The notes beneath the pieces were generated by a model that was not told the origin of the DNA, ran no database searches, and saw only the letters and a list, made by a program, of their open reading frames with translations. Below are positions 38,548 through 47,432 of a stretch of 64,000 nucleotides of DNA, piece by piece. The stretch comes from Tritrichomonas musculus (taxonomy: Eukaryota > Parabasalia > Tritrichomonadida > Tritrichomonadidae), in assembly GCA_039105265.1 (NCBI GenBank), contig JAPFFF010000068.1:310001-374000 (forward strand). The letters are read 5' to 3'. The stretch's first letter is position 1; every line of letters begins with the position of its first letter. Made by a program: the position numbers and the translations under genes.

Positions 38548-38858
38548 CAAAAGTCATCTACATATCAATTAAGGCGGACAAGAACGTATGGAGGATATAT
38601 CCGGACAAAATTAAGGAATATGATATAGAACACATAGTATTAAATACTAACTCAAGAAAGAAAATTAATTATAAAATGCAAGAATTCTTTGTTAATGGTT
38701 CAAATAAGGAACAAGAATATGGAGAATACAGTTATTACAATTATTCAATAGAATTAGCATCTAAAAAGACTAAAACAATGATAGATGAATTACGTAAGAA
38801 ATATGAATTAAATACACCCGAACTATTTATCGGTCTCCATCAAGAGCTAGTTCTGTAA
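38409..38858 (+). CDS. Conserved 149-residue protein, unknown (element C)
   Basis: ATG at 38409, preceded by a T7 run ending 13 nt upstream. Orthologous to 55653-56102 in D (same length, about two thirds identical by eye). Conserved blocks: VYDYINN(V/I)ISLA at the start, NFAILCD, IQLS(K/R)NK, WRIYPDKIK, then EEF/NEFF-type and LNTPEL(F/Y)IG at the C terminus. A mixed alpha/beta composition. No protease, nuclease or zinc motif seen. First gene of the small-gene block behind the capsid gene. Confidence 0.7.
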   Translation: MEQQFKVYDYINNVISLADNPEDFKESNFAILCDRYPIQLSKNKYLAKVIYISIKADKNVWRIYPDKIKEYDIEHIVLNTNSRKKINYKMQEFFVNGSNKEQEYGEYSYYNYSIELASKKTKTMIDELRKKYELNTPELFIGLHQELVL

Positions 38859-38879
38859 GTCGGAATCTCGACCGACCAA

Positions 38880-38898
38880 TTTTTTTTTTGAAAAAGAA
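38880..38898 (+). promoter_or_regulatory. T-run element before ATG (element C, 142-residue gene)
   Basis: A run of ten T (38880-38889) ends 9 nt before the ATG. The same arrangement of at least seven T followed by 9-13 nt and ATG precedes the other small genes of C and D. See the corresponding finding. Confidence 0.45.
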
Positions 38899-39327
38899 AT
38901 GAATAAGTACAGAAATCCCAATTCTACTACAGTTGGAGCAGAAGGGGCAATGTTTAATGAAGGAACTAAGACTGAGAAGACAATAGAGTTTAATCACTTT
39001 GGCATATTTTCTAATGACAATACTTACGCAGTTACGTTTAACCCAAAAATTAATAGACCACCAACAAAGTATATGGAAAACAAACCAGTCAAACCACCAA
39101 AGAGTAATCAACATAAAACAAAACCATTACACGAACCACCTGTTAGTATTACAGATGGAGGGTATTATTTGAAGAAAGATAAAGCACCTAAAGCTCCTAT
39201 TCTTCCTCCATACTTAAAGAAACTAGAGAAATTAGGAGAAATACAAGGTAGAGCGGATGAAAGAAATAAAGGAAGGATTGGATACTTTAAACCAATTAAT
39301 GTTAAGCAAGCTAATATTCATTACTGA
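38899..39327 (+). CDS. Conserved 142-residue proline-containing protein, unknown (element C)
   Basis: ATG at 38899. Orthologue of 56128-56556 in D. Highly conserved centre: FNHFGIFSNDNTYA(V/I)TFNP, then RPP.KYMENKPV.PPKSNQH, KPLHEPPVSITDGGYYLKKD, KAPKAPILP.YLKK. The N terminus includes YRNP(N/D)S and MFNEGTKTE. Such short proline-rich linear segments suit a capsid-lining or peptide-like minor structural protein. No family recognised. Confidence 0.65.
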   Translation: MNKYRNPNSTTVGAEGAMFNEGTKTEKTIEFNHFGIFSNDNTYAVTFNPKINRPPTKYMENKPVKPPKSNQHKTKPLHEPPVSITDGGYYLKKDKAPKAPILPPYLKKLEKLGEIQGRADERNKGRIGYFKPINVKQANIHY

Positions 39328-39339
39328 TTGATTATCAAC

Positions 39340-39355
39340 TTTTTTTCGAAAGGAA
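39340..39355 (+). promoter_or_regulatory. T-run element before ATG (element C, 175-residue gene)
   Basis: T7 at 39340-39346, then nine bases, then ATG at 39356. The D counterpart (56565-56580) has the same T7 and the same 9-nt spacing with the similar sequence CGAAA.GAA. Confidence 0.5.
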
Positions 39356-39883
39356 ATGATAAAGAAGAGAACTCAAGCGAATGGTGTGCAGGCGAATGTT
39401 TCATTAGAACCTCAAGCAGCAGCACAGTCAACAAACAATATAAATAATAATATCATTATAAACAAAAGGGATGATGGAAAAGAAGAAATTGTTATCACTC
39501 GTAATGTTGAATTAGAAGAGAATCAAGAAGAAGAAGCAAAGGATGTTAAGTACGTGATACTTGAAACGTATGCAAAAATATTGTTAGACCAGGACAAGGC
39601 ATTATTATCCAACTTAATATCAAAGAATTGTATAATTGTCCCTGTTACTGCCTTATCTAATATAATTAAAACAATTATTAAGGCGGAGGTGGTAGAAATA
39701 AGTCTTGATGAGGATGTAGGTTGTTGTGCAGGGAAAGCTAATCCGATACGTAAGATAGATTCCATTAAGATAGTAAATGATAATGGAGAAGTATGTACTG
39801 ACTTCAAACAAGTATATAACAAAGAATATAATAATCTAGTTAACAAATATCATCTGTGTCTTAAGTATGCAGTTAATATGTAA
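39356..39883 (+). CDS. Conserved 175-residue protein, unknown (element C)
   Basis: ATG at 39356. Orthologue of 56581-57105 in D. The N-terminal ~60 residues are low-complexity (QAAAQST.NINNNIIINKRD) and well conserved. The folded part (~70-175) contains KYVILET.AKILL(D/N)QDKALLSN, ISKNCIIV, a conserved CCAGKANPIR with adjacent cysteines (~125), and YNKEYN.L(V/I)NKYHLCLKY at the end. The paired Cys and the conserved basic residues may bind a metal or nucleic acid. Function unknown. Confidence 0.65.
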   Translation: MIKKRTQANGVQANVSLEPQAAAQSTNNINNNIIINKRDDGKEEIVITRNVELEENQEEEAKDVKYVILETYAKILLDQDKALLSNLISKNCIIVPVTALSNIIKTIIKAEVVEISLDEDVGCCAGKANPIRKIDSIKIVNDNGEVCTDFKQVYNKEYNNLVNKYHLCLKYAVNM

Positions 39884-39912
39884 TTATTATTTGTTTTTTT
39901 ATTTTTATCAAA

Positions 39913-40170
39913 ATGACGAGTAAAATAGATCTAAACCAATTCAAGAAAACAGAAGTAATAAAGAAATTGTCCAAATCGAAGTCAAGTGAGAATCTGAAAG
40001 AAATAGTTGATACCCCGAAAAGAGGCAGGAAGAGTAAATATAATACCCCTGAAGAAAGACTTGAAGCCAGACGACAACAACAAAAAGAATATAGACAAAG
40101 AAAGAAGCAAGAGTTAGAGGAATTGAAGAAAATTGCTGAAATGGTTACTGCTGAGAAGAAAGAAGCATGA
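39913..40170 (+). CDS. Small basic coiled-coil protein with AT-hook/bZIP-like region (element C)
   Basis: 85 codons, ATG at 39913, T7 run ending 12 nt before it. The central motif is KRGRKSKYNTPEERLEARR, followed by QQQKEYRQRKKQELEELKK, a GRK-type hook followed by a basic helix that runs into a leucine-containing coiled coil. The D orthologue (57137-57421, 94 codons) has the same core. Similar proteins occur in Polintons and giant viruses. A DNA-binding transcriptional or packaging role is inferred. It is the last gene before the variable slot and faces the polymerase gene. Confidence 0.65.
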   Translation: MTSKIDLNQFKKTEVIKKLSKSKSSENLKEIVDTPKRGRKSKYNTPEERLEARRQQQKEYRQRKKQELEELKKIAEMVTAEKKEA

Positions 40171-40180
40171 AAACAAAAAA

Positions 40181-41498
40181 TCTTCATCTTATTTTTGGTT
40201 TGGGTGAAAAGGTGAATTGTCACCACATTTTTGTCACCTTCAGAGTCATCTGATAAACAAAAATATAAGATGATTTTTTAGTATTTTTGATCATTAGGTG
40301 AAGAGGTGAATTGTCACCACATTTTTGTCACCTTCACACTCTATTCACATATTGTGTCCTATGAACGTTTGTTATCTTCCATTTGCCAGTCTGTTCGAGT
40401 CTATCGGTTAATTCAGCAAAGGTTAATTTTTGTCCAAACTCTTTGGCATATCTCTGCTGAACATCCTTTAACAATAATCTATCAATGTTTGGATAATTGT
40501 TCTGCATAAACTTGGCTAAATCGTAATCAGACTCATCAAACTGCCTATCGATTTCTTCCTGTTCAGCTCTCATACGTTGAACTTCACGCAAAGTATATTC
40601 ATATAATCTCTGTTTGGCCTCACACTTGCTGCAACGTTTATTGGAACTTGAATTGATATTAAATATTTTAGTATTAATCCTCGTAATACAGCATCTAAGC
40701 TTCAATAAGGTACTGTAATCAATATGAAATTCATTAACCTTACTTCTTAAGCTCTCATGATTATTATTGTTTTCCATATCATACCAGTAATAACAGAATA
40801 CATCATATATACAGTTAGCGTATCTTTCAATAAACTCTTTATATTTCTCAAAGTCTTCACTCTCCAAAAGTTCACTTGTACTCATAACTACTTTATCGCA
40901 CTTCTCATTCATAGCATTGTGGTCACAATAATAACCAACAAACTGTACATTCATTTTACGTAGAAATTTCTTAAGTTCTGCACTATCTGTCTTTAATACT
41001 TCTATTTCATTAAATATTGGTTCAAATGGTTTTGTCTGTGATATTGGCATTATCTTTGGAAGACTTGAAATCATAGTGAAAACGTCTTTGATATATTTAT
41101 TGTTGTGCTCAAACTTAACATCATAAGCATCAGGATTATAGTTATTGGTTAGCAAATCCCTCATAATCATTCTCTTTGTGTTTAATTCCTTCTCACAACT
41201 AACTTCCACAAGAGGCTAAATAGGGTTTCCATGAATATCATAATACTTATCAACTTTCCCATTTACATCAGATATTGGTTTAGGTATTAGGTCAACAAGA
41301 TATTCATTAACATTGAAGTCTCTCGCGTTCTCCGAGTGTCGAACGAGGCAGGAGGGTTCAGCTTGTGTATTTGTTTGCGCTATCATTAGGTTTATGTAAG
41401 TGGAAGATAAAAATTAACTAAAAAAATAAAGGTGACAAAAAATAGGTGACAATTCACCTCTTCACCTTTTGATCATGAAAACCAAAAATAAGATGAAG
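40181..41498. mobile_element. Candidate inserted cargo unit flanked by inverted repeats (element C)
   Basis: The left arm, 40181-40240, starts TCTTCATCTTATTTTTGGTT, followed by GGTGAATTGTCACC-type and TTTTTGTCACCTT segments. The right arm, 41429-41498, is its inverted counterpart ending ACCAAAAATAAGATGAAG. A third partial copy, in the left-arm orientation, is at 40288-40333. The unit encloses one gene and lies in an interval where D carries entirely different DNA. A small mobile unit is one reading. The other is a shared hairpin terminator placed behind each of the three genes here, since the arms lie directly after the stops of the bZIP-like and polymerase genes. Confidence 0.5.
40334..41386 (-). 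pseudogene. Unknown cargo gene with an in-frame TAG (element C)
   Basis: ATG at 41386. The frame is protein-like for 56 codons, has TAG at 41216-41218, and continues for 291 more codons in the same frame to 40334. The downstream part has no ATG at its beginning (GTG at 41209), which supports a nonsense mutation. The product would be ~350 residues. Features: Cys pair motif KRCSKCEAKQR (~res 195 of the second part), a charged helix, and a C-terminal domain ending GKWKITNVHRTQYVNRV, with the character of a winged-helix. Not recognised. The first ~20 codons are unusually GC-rich. D has no counterpart. Confidence 0.6.
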
Positions 41499-41502
41499 TT
41501 TT

Positions 41503-44500
41503 TTAGAATTTGATTCTTCGTTCAAACACAGGAATATTAATTTGTTGGTAAGAAGATGATTTCCTAAAACAGTTAGCACCATCTAATAAATTAAATGTTA
41601 TTTCCTCCCTGTGATACATCCTTTCATATAACTCCTCTACTGTAATACCAATTCGTTTACACTTGTCTAATATACATTGTCTGGGCAAGCCTTTTAATCT
41701 AATGTGATAGCCTTCATTGCCTTTTTCATCAACTAGGATATCTAAGTAACTTTTCTTTCCTAATGCTATTAATTTCCTGGAATGAACACTACCGACAGCA
41801 CCATTAAACGAATCAAAGTCACAATGAAACTGTGTCATCTTCTTACCAATCAACTCCTTCCCATATTTTTTCTTGAACACCTCAGCTATCCTTGGTACAT
41901 CTATTTCTCTAACGTGTACGCTATCTGTATCAGTATAGTAGATGTCTATTCCATTTTGCTCTGCAGTACTCATTACCCTATTCATTAAATGTTTGCTCCA
42001 TGACAAGACACTAGCACCAAAATGAGGTAAATTAAAATGACTGTTTATTGGTTTAACCTTCTTAACATATACATTATCAATTGACTTGTTCTCTATCACC
42101 TCTGTTATGTAATTATAGTTCTTCCATATATATTTAATGGCTTTATCTTTTGGTATGCATTTAGTTTCAGTTGTTGTTGCCTTTAGGATAGATTTTCCGT
42201 AAATGGAATTAAGAAGTAGTTTAATGGTTTGTTGCAATGGATTGTTAGCATCTTGGTATCTCCTTCTTAGATTGAACAATTTCTCTATAAATACATTAAT
42301 CTTGTTGTTGAATCCTTTGTCAAAGTAATATCCTCTAATAAACTCATAATCGAAATCATAAAACTCCATCAATTCCATAAAAGCTCTCTTGTCTATGTAA
42401 TAATTGTTGATAGGATTGTTGTTAAATATTTTTGACCCTTGATCATTCCTACTAAATATTTGCCCAAATTTATATGGTTTATCAGCCTTGCACTTGATCT
42501 TCTTGATATTGATTTCAATGAAGAACTGATCAAAATCTAATAATTCCTTTGTAAACATATCCGATGGGCCCGCACGATTAGTGCCTGAGGCCTCCAGGCG
42601 AATTACTTCAGGCACTCCTTTAGGTACACCAGACATAATACTCATTGCACTAGGATATAAACTGACTGCATCAAAATCTTGTATCCTTTCCTCTATATAT
42701 TGCTTTTCATTATTAGCTGTCATTGTTCTACCTCCACTAACGCATCTCTGAATGAAGTTTTGTGGTTTACCACTAAGTTGATAACACCCATCAAAGCAAC
42801 CAAATTTATATGCATAATAGTAGCCAATAGAGCTAATGGATATAAAGTTATGGACATCAAGCATCTTTGTCTTCGTCTGCTTAAATACTTCTACCAGATC
42901 TCTATTAAATTTCTCTACTCCCTTCATTAATACTATACAATCCAGTTTGCAATAATAGATGGCATACTTCATAATATCAATAGCCAAATTTTCATATGCA
43001 CCACAAGCTTTTGCATTATCTATTAATTGCTTCCAGTCTTGTTTTATCTGTGTCAATGGTTTCTTGTCTTGGTTCTCTAAGTAATACTGTAGTTGAAATT
43101 CAAGCGCAGAGACAGTTTTCCTATTTATGTTCCTATCAGTATATATTTTATAGGCCATTACCTCTTTATGAACTGGTAACTGAAACATCTTACCAAATGA
43201 AGCTAATGCAGCAGGGATGATAGAGTAGCTATTGCGGAAAGTTAATCTCTTGTTAGGTTTATACTTTGTCATGACTATTTGCAGAATCGTTCCACTTCTC
43301 TCTGTTATTTGTACATCCCATCCAGGAGTATTTATAAAGAAACAAGCATCATATTTAAGGTTATGGAAGTAAATGAGAGAATTGTTCTCCAATGACTTTA
43401 GTAATCTGTTAGCGATATTGGTTCCATCAAATATCATTTTATGAATTAACTCTTTGGTCCTGTACACAGTAATATTTAGATAAGGCATATGGGGTGATAC
43501 AGTGGTATTAGTTTCAAAATCAAAATAATAAATCCTACTCCACTCTCTCTCCTTTTTCGTCTCTGATGAATCTATAAGTTTACAGCACAATTCAGGATCA
43601 TATTCAAGGTCCGTATAATCCGCTAAGTGAGAGTTGTATTCATTCGTTGCTAAGATATTCATTTCACAGTTCTTTATCTCCCTGAACTTTCCTTCTTTAA
43701 ATAGCTTGCGAAATATTGCCATAGGTTTAACACCATTTAGGGGTTTATATATCATGTAATGGTTCTTGTACAGTAATAAGTCAACAATTCGGTCAAACTC
43801 TTTGGCCCATAGTCTCTTTCTTGTATCTATTTTTATTTCTTGTTGGTTTACTACATCTTTTCCCTCATTAATCCTTCTTACAACAAAATGGCATTTAAAC
43901 TGCTTGGCTATATCGTATATCAAGTTATTGGGGATTAACCTAGTCTTGACCATAAAGCGTAAATAATTTATTTCATCATCAGTGAATACTCCAGACTGAA
44001 TGCAAGCATATACCAAACAATTGTCTTTATAGTTCTTCTTATCAACTGTCTTGAATATTTGGTACTGTGATAAGTCTAAATCAGAAAGATTAATATAAGG
44101 GAAGAATCCACCTTCTGGATTATCGCGATAATCTTCGTCGACTTCAACTTCTTCTTCATACAACTTACCTTTATTATCTTCTTTATTAATAGTGAATGAT
44201 GTTTGCTTGCCTCTCTTTCTATTTTTAATGAAGAGCAACTGGTATTTTGCAGGGATGAATACATTGCCAACCCAAGGATTATTGTCTGAACAGTCATCAT
44301 TCAAGTCTATTGTCCCTGATATATGTCCTATTGTTGAATCTAATCTTCGTGCCTTGGAAAGTGTAAACCATTTGTATTCCTCACCACCTAATGATTCGCT
44401 TTTTACTACTATATTCTTCTTATTCTCTTTGTGTAATTGTCTTAATGTTTCAGTGAAAGCAATCCTTTTATCTTCATCATCTCCTATATCTATGTCAAAT

Positions 44501-44655
44501 GATATTTCTTTCTTAGCCTTGGTCATGAATTCTTTCAAATATTTCTTGAACTTTCGTTTGTCTCTTACGTCTTTCACCCTTTGCTTATACTCTTTTCTTG
44601 CTTCTGTTCTTGCAGTCGAATAGATGTCAACTGATATATCAAAGAGGTATGTCAT
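41503..44655 (-). CDS. Protein-primed family B DNA polymerase (element C), shortened N terminus
   Basis: 1050 codons, ATG at 44655. Compared with the D enzyme it lacks ~97 N-terminal residues and starts MTYLFDISVDIYSTA. Domains: N-terminal DNCLVYACIQSGVF region (~205-265) typical of Maverick polymerases; Exo I YYFDFETNTT (~378); Exo II YFHNLKYDACFF (~435); Exo III YYCKLDCIVLM (~570); motif A QDFDAVSLYPSAM (~662); motif B LLNSIYGKSILKAT (~810); motif C IYYTDTDSVHV (~908); and a KSYLDILVDEKGNEGYHIRL segment. All catalytic residues present. An extra ~16 residues (GC-rich DNA, ~42560-42605) follow motif A. It replicates the linear element from its ends. Activity without the N terminus is uncertain. 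Confidence 0.9.
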   Translation of the reverse strand: MTYLFDISVDIYSTARTEARKEYKQRVKDVRDKRKFKKYLKEFMTKAKKEISFDIDIGDDEDKRIAFTETLRQLHKENKKNIVVKSESLGGEEYKWFTLSKARRLDSTIGHISGTIDLNDDCSDNNPWVGNVFIPAKYQLLFIKNRKRGKQTSFTINKEDNKGKLYEEEVEVDEDYRDNPEGGFFPYINLSDLDLSQYQIFKTVDKKNYKDNCLVYACIQSGVFTDDEINYLRFMVKTRLIPNNLIYDIAKQFKCHFVVRRINEGKDVVNQQEIKIDTRKRLWAKEFDRIVDLLLYKNHYMIYKPLNGVKPMAIFRKLFKEGKFREIKNCEMNILATNEYNSHLADYTDLEYDPELCCKLIDSSETKKEREWSRIYYFDFETNTTVSPHMPYLNITVYRTKELIHKMIFDGTNIANRLLKSLENNSLIYFHNLKYDACFFINTPGWDVQITERSGTILQIVMTKYKPNKRLTFRNSYSIIPAALASFGKMFQLPVHKEVMAYKIYTDRNINRKTVSALEFQLQYYLENQDKKPLTQIKQDWKQLIDNAKACGAYENLAIDIMKYAIYYCKLDCIVLMKGVEKFNRDLVEVFKQTKTKMLDVHNFISISSIGYYYAYKFGCFDGCYQLSGKPQNFIQRCVSGGRTMTANNEKQYIEERIQDFDAVSLYPSAMSIMSGVPKGVPEVIRLEASGTNRAGPSDMFTKELLDFDQFFIEINIKKIKCKADKPYKFGQIFSRNDQGSKIFNNNPINNYYIDKRAFMELMEFYDFDYEFIRGYYFDKGFNNKINVFIEKLFNLRRRYQDANNPLQQTIKLLLNSIYGKSILKATTTETKCIPKDKAIKYIWKNYNYITEVIENKSIDNVYVKKVKPINSHFNLPHFGASVLSWSKHLMNRVMSTAEQNGIDIYYTDTDSVHVREIDVPRIAEVFKKKYGKELIGKKMTQFHCDFDSFNGAVGSVHSRKLIALGKKSYLDILVDEKGNEGYHIRLKGLPRQCILDKCKRIGITVEELYERMYHREEITFNLLDGANCFRKSSSYQQINIPVFERRIKF

Positions 44656-44672
44656 TTAAGTGTAAATAAGAA

Positions 44673-44689
44673 ATAAAAAAATATCACGC
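44673..44689 (-). promoter_or_regulatory. Conserved segment upstream of the polymerase gene (element C)
   Basis: ATAAAAAAATATCACGC lies 18-34 nt upstream of the polymerase ATG. The same 16-17 bases occur upstream of the D polymerase (63515-63531), where the sequence is palindromic (GTGATA-A6-TATCAC). The neighbouring sequence differs between the two, so this block is selectively similar. Confidence 0.45.
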
Positions 44690-44710
44690 TAAATATTTAT
44701 TAACCCTAAA

Positions 44711-45034
44711 ATGGTAGAATACATATATTTGATTCGTGAAAGGGAATTTTCTTATTCTAATCAACCTGTATACAAAATTGGTAGAACAAATAAGATTGCA
44801 ACAAGAATGGGACAATATCCAAAAGACAGCGAAGTATATATAATTGAAGCAGTAAGTGATTCAGTAAAAGTGGAAAAAGAATTAATAACAATATTTGAAG
44901 AAAATTATAAGAGAGCAACAACAAGAGATGGAACAGCATTTATAGGTAATGAGTACTTTGTTGGGAATGTGAATGAAATGATATATATTATTAGGACTTA
45001 TATCCAATATCATTGTCCCAGAGCTATCATTTAG
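44711..45034 (+). CDS. GIY-YIG (T5orf172-like) nuclease-domain protein (element C)
   Basis: 107 codons, ATG at 44711. It matches the GIY-YIG/T5orf172 layout in one domain: YIYLIREREF at the N terminus, VYKIGRTNKIATRMGQYPKD (~20-40), a conserved Glu in VKVEKELI (~62), and GNEYFVG near ~82. Such single-domain proteins are common in large DNA viruses and act as nucleases or regulatory DNA-binding domains. It is placed between the divergent starts of polymerase and the 243-residue gene and overlaps the 3' end of the latter by 8 bp. Confidence 0.75.
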   Translation: MVEYIYLIREREFSYSNQPVYKIGRTNKIATRMGQYPKDSEVYIIEAVSDSVKVEKELITIFEENYKRATTRDGTAFIGNEYFVGNVNEMIYIIRTYIQYHCPRAII

Positions 45035-45758
45035 TAAGGATGTCATATATATCAGCCTCTTGGCTTGGTTTTATTTTTAAGGTAATGAAGAGAGGAGATT
45101 TTAATATTACTGGTTGAAACATGAAATCAACTAATCTCATTTCCAAATATTTTAATGAATCCGTATTAACTTTTATTTTTATTGGCTTAGTCATGTCATA
45201 GTTAACTATCATTGCCTCTTGATCCATTATCATTGTGTCAATGTTTGCAAGGATGCTTGGGGTATATTCTTGGTCTCCAATTGATGAATGAGTTGCTACC
45301 CCCTGTAATGAAACTAAATACAACTTATTGGCAAAATCAAGTATAGGTAGATCAGGTACATTTTTTTCTTCATTAGCTTTTACATTAAATTCCTTGCAGT
45401 TGAACAAACCAGTAATCAATTTTGCTCTATGACTTCCTTCCTTGAATGTAATATTTTCAGTAGGTGTTAATGATATGGTTCTGTTATTGATATTCTTGAA
45501 GGTGATAGTAGTCTGACGAGAATTTAGAAATTTGACTAGATATCCAAATGAATAGGTATACATCTCCTCGAAATCAATTCGTACCTCATCATTAGCTGTT
45601 TCAAATATTAAATAATCTTCTGCAGTTGTCATCAATATGTTGGCTTTGGTATTAATAGATGAAACATAGTACTTCACGTATGGACATTTCCATGGGATAT
45701 CAATATTAAGTCTTACCGTATTGTAATTACCTGGTTGACTCTGAACACTATACAACAT
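45027..45758 (-). CDS. Conserved 243-residue protein, unknown (element C)
   Basis: ATG at 45758, start MLYSVQSQPGNYNTVRLN. Beta-rich throughout with regularly spaced hydrophobics (YVKYYVSSINTKANILMT; TISLTPTENITFKEGSHRA), suggesting a jelly-roll or other all-beta structural domain. The first ~149 residues are also present in B (8898-9344). No catalytic motif. It shares an 18-bp divergent start region with the large gene at 45777, and both are preserved together in B and C. A virion surface component is inferred from composition and partner. Confidence 0.6.
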   Translation of the reverse strand: MLYSVQSQPGNYNTVRLNIDIPWKCPYVKYYVSSINTKANILMTTAEDYLIFETANDEVRIDFEEMYTYSFGYLVKFLNSRQTTITFKNINNRTISLTPTENITFKEGSHRAKLITGLFNCKEFNVKANEEKNVPDLPILDFANKLYLVSLQGVATHSSIGDQEYTPSILANIDTMIMDQEAMIVNYDMTKPIKIKVNTDSLKYLEMRLVDFMFQPVILKSPLFITLKIKPSQEADIYDILTK

Positions 45759-45776
45759 AATTTAATTTCTGATAAA
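45759..45776. promoter_or_regulatory. 18-bp divergent promoter candidate (element C)
   Basis: The two start codons are separated by AATTTAATTTCTGATAAA-like sequence, which closely matches the 19-bp gap in B (9345-9363). Conservation of so short a gap suggests one bidirectional initiator. Confidence 0.5.
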
Positions 45777-47432
45777 ATGTCTTTGGCACTGTATTCTGCA
45801 AAGAGCAAGGAAGCATATAAACTCAAATCAAATGATATAGAAATCACTATTGATGAAGAAGATGGTAAACGACTAAACATCGAAAACACTATTGAACCTG
45901 GCGAAATGGTGCAATTTAATTGTATCTACAACAAAGCTGAAATAGATGAAAAAATAGTTGGTGATTATTTCGAAAAAAATGGATTCGAAAACTTTGGCGC
46001 GCTTAATCTTATGGCAGGGAAAGGCATTTATACATGGAATACTAACGGTACACTGACACCAAAAATACAATATTGTGCAAGCTTCAATAAGCTCTATGAA
46101 AGACTACGAGATAGTGCTACTAATTTACATACCTTTCTAGCTAAAATGAAGGATGACGTAGATTCTGGTATTGCACCTGGTGCTACATTAAACTATTTTA
46201 CAGGTGAGGTAAATGATAAAGAAATAATAACAGAATCATATGATGTTAGTACACACAAGAAACTAATAGAAGCACTTACACAGAATCATCAAGGTATGCT
46301 AAATGTAATGAACTTAATGATTAAAAATATAGATGATGTAAATAATGCAATTGCACCTAGTATTGATTGGTCTAAACTATCTGATTTAAAAATAATTGTT
46401 GAACATGTAGATAAAACTACTCAAGCCTTAACTTATGAAACGGAGGACAAGAAACCAGAAAGTATGGACGCTATAATACAAGATATAAGTACAAGTAATG
46501 AAAATATATCTAAATGGATAGCAAATAATACTGTTAATTTTACTGAGGTAGAACCTGTTAAATATGTTGATGAAAAGGTTAATGAAACTACTAATGAAAC
46601 TACCTATGATGTCAATGAGACTAACATAACTAACATGAAAGACTTTGTTAATAAAACAAATACAACAGCTGCTAATATTACTAAATGGATAGATGCATTA
46701 AATGATCAAACCATAAGTTATGAGACTCTCTTGAACTTAACAGGTGGTAATACTTCTATGTGCTTAATTAATAAAACAACTGGTGAACCTGAAATACATG
46801 AGGTTAAAATAGAAATAGATGAAACACCACCACCTACTCCAACACCTGAGCCAACTCCTACGCCTACACCTACTCCAACTGAACCACCAAAAGAGTTAGT
46901 TAACCAAGATGATATGGTTTATGAAATTCCCCCTATTGATGAATTAAAGAAACTCGAAGAAAATAAGATTCCAAAAATTATAGAACCAGAAGTACTCAAA
47001 TTAACAGTATCCAAGTTTTGGTTATATAGTAAAAAGACAATAGGATGGATAAAAGACTTATTGTATAATATCATTTCAACTACCCTATATCTTGCTAAAC
47101 AGCCTATTAAATTAACTTATAAAACAATTGCTTTTGCGACAAAAGAATTTATGAAGATTATATATAACTTATTTTATTTTATCTGGTATGGTATTGATAG
47201 TATTGTGGATATTGCATATGAAGCTGTTAAAGATAATGAAAAAGTGGGGGTAATCTTTTATATTGGAGGAGAAGATGCAGATGCTGACTTTAAGGATGTA
47301 GATTTGCATCAGGTCATTGATGAGATAAAAGAATTGACACCAAGACTTAATAACAAAATTGAAGAATTAAAGAATGAAGGAATTCGAATGATTAAAATAG
47401 CCTATAGCTCATTTACATTATTTTGGAGCAAC
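45777..47432 (+). pseudogene. Large structural-type gene interrupted by element D (element C)
   Basis: ATG at 45777 (MSLALYSAKSKEAYKLKSND), homologous to the B gene at 9364. The frame is open to 47432, where the D terminus begins; 552 codons of its own sequence remain. Low-complexity T/N/E-rich, with ITKWIDALNDQTI-type repeats, a Pro-Thr/Pro-Glu run (~res 345-365) encoded by an imperfect ACACCT repeat, and hydrophobic segments at ~435-490. The missing 3' part should lie beyond D. Function unknown; see the B copy. Confidence 0.7.

Larger units (their letters stand above)
31121..47432 (+). mobile_element. Maverick element C, left part (interrupted by element D)
   Basis: The left end AGTAGTATAGTATAGG at 31121 directly follows the minisatellite (flank GCATG). 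The gene order matches D: penton, integrase, ATPase, basic protein, capsid, small genes, polymerase (minus), then a GIY-YIG gene and the divergent pair also seen in B. Element D starts at 47433 inside the last gene. The rest of C, including its right end, must lie beyond the window, so terminal-repeat pairing and target duplication cannot be checked. Several genes are damaged: capsid fusion, shortened polymerase N terminus, nonsense codon in the 291-residue cargo gene, and run-on HNH. Confidence 0.85.

Noticed and set aside
38409-38858. 149-residue protein as the Polinton cysteine protease
   Set aside because: No His/Cys catalytic arrangement conserved between the C and D copies could be found.
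45735-45776. Upstream TTG start of the large C gene
   Set aside because: The homologue in B begins at the equivalent ATG (MSLALFSAK), and the extension overlaps the divergent gene.
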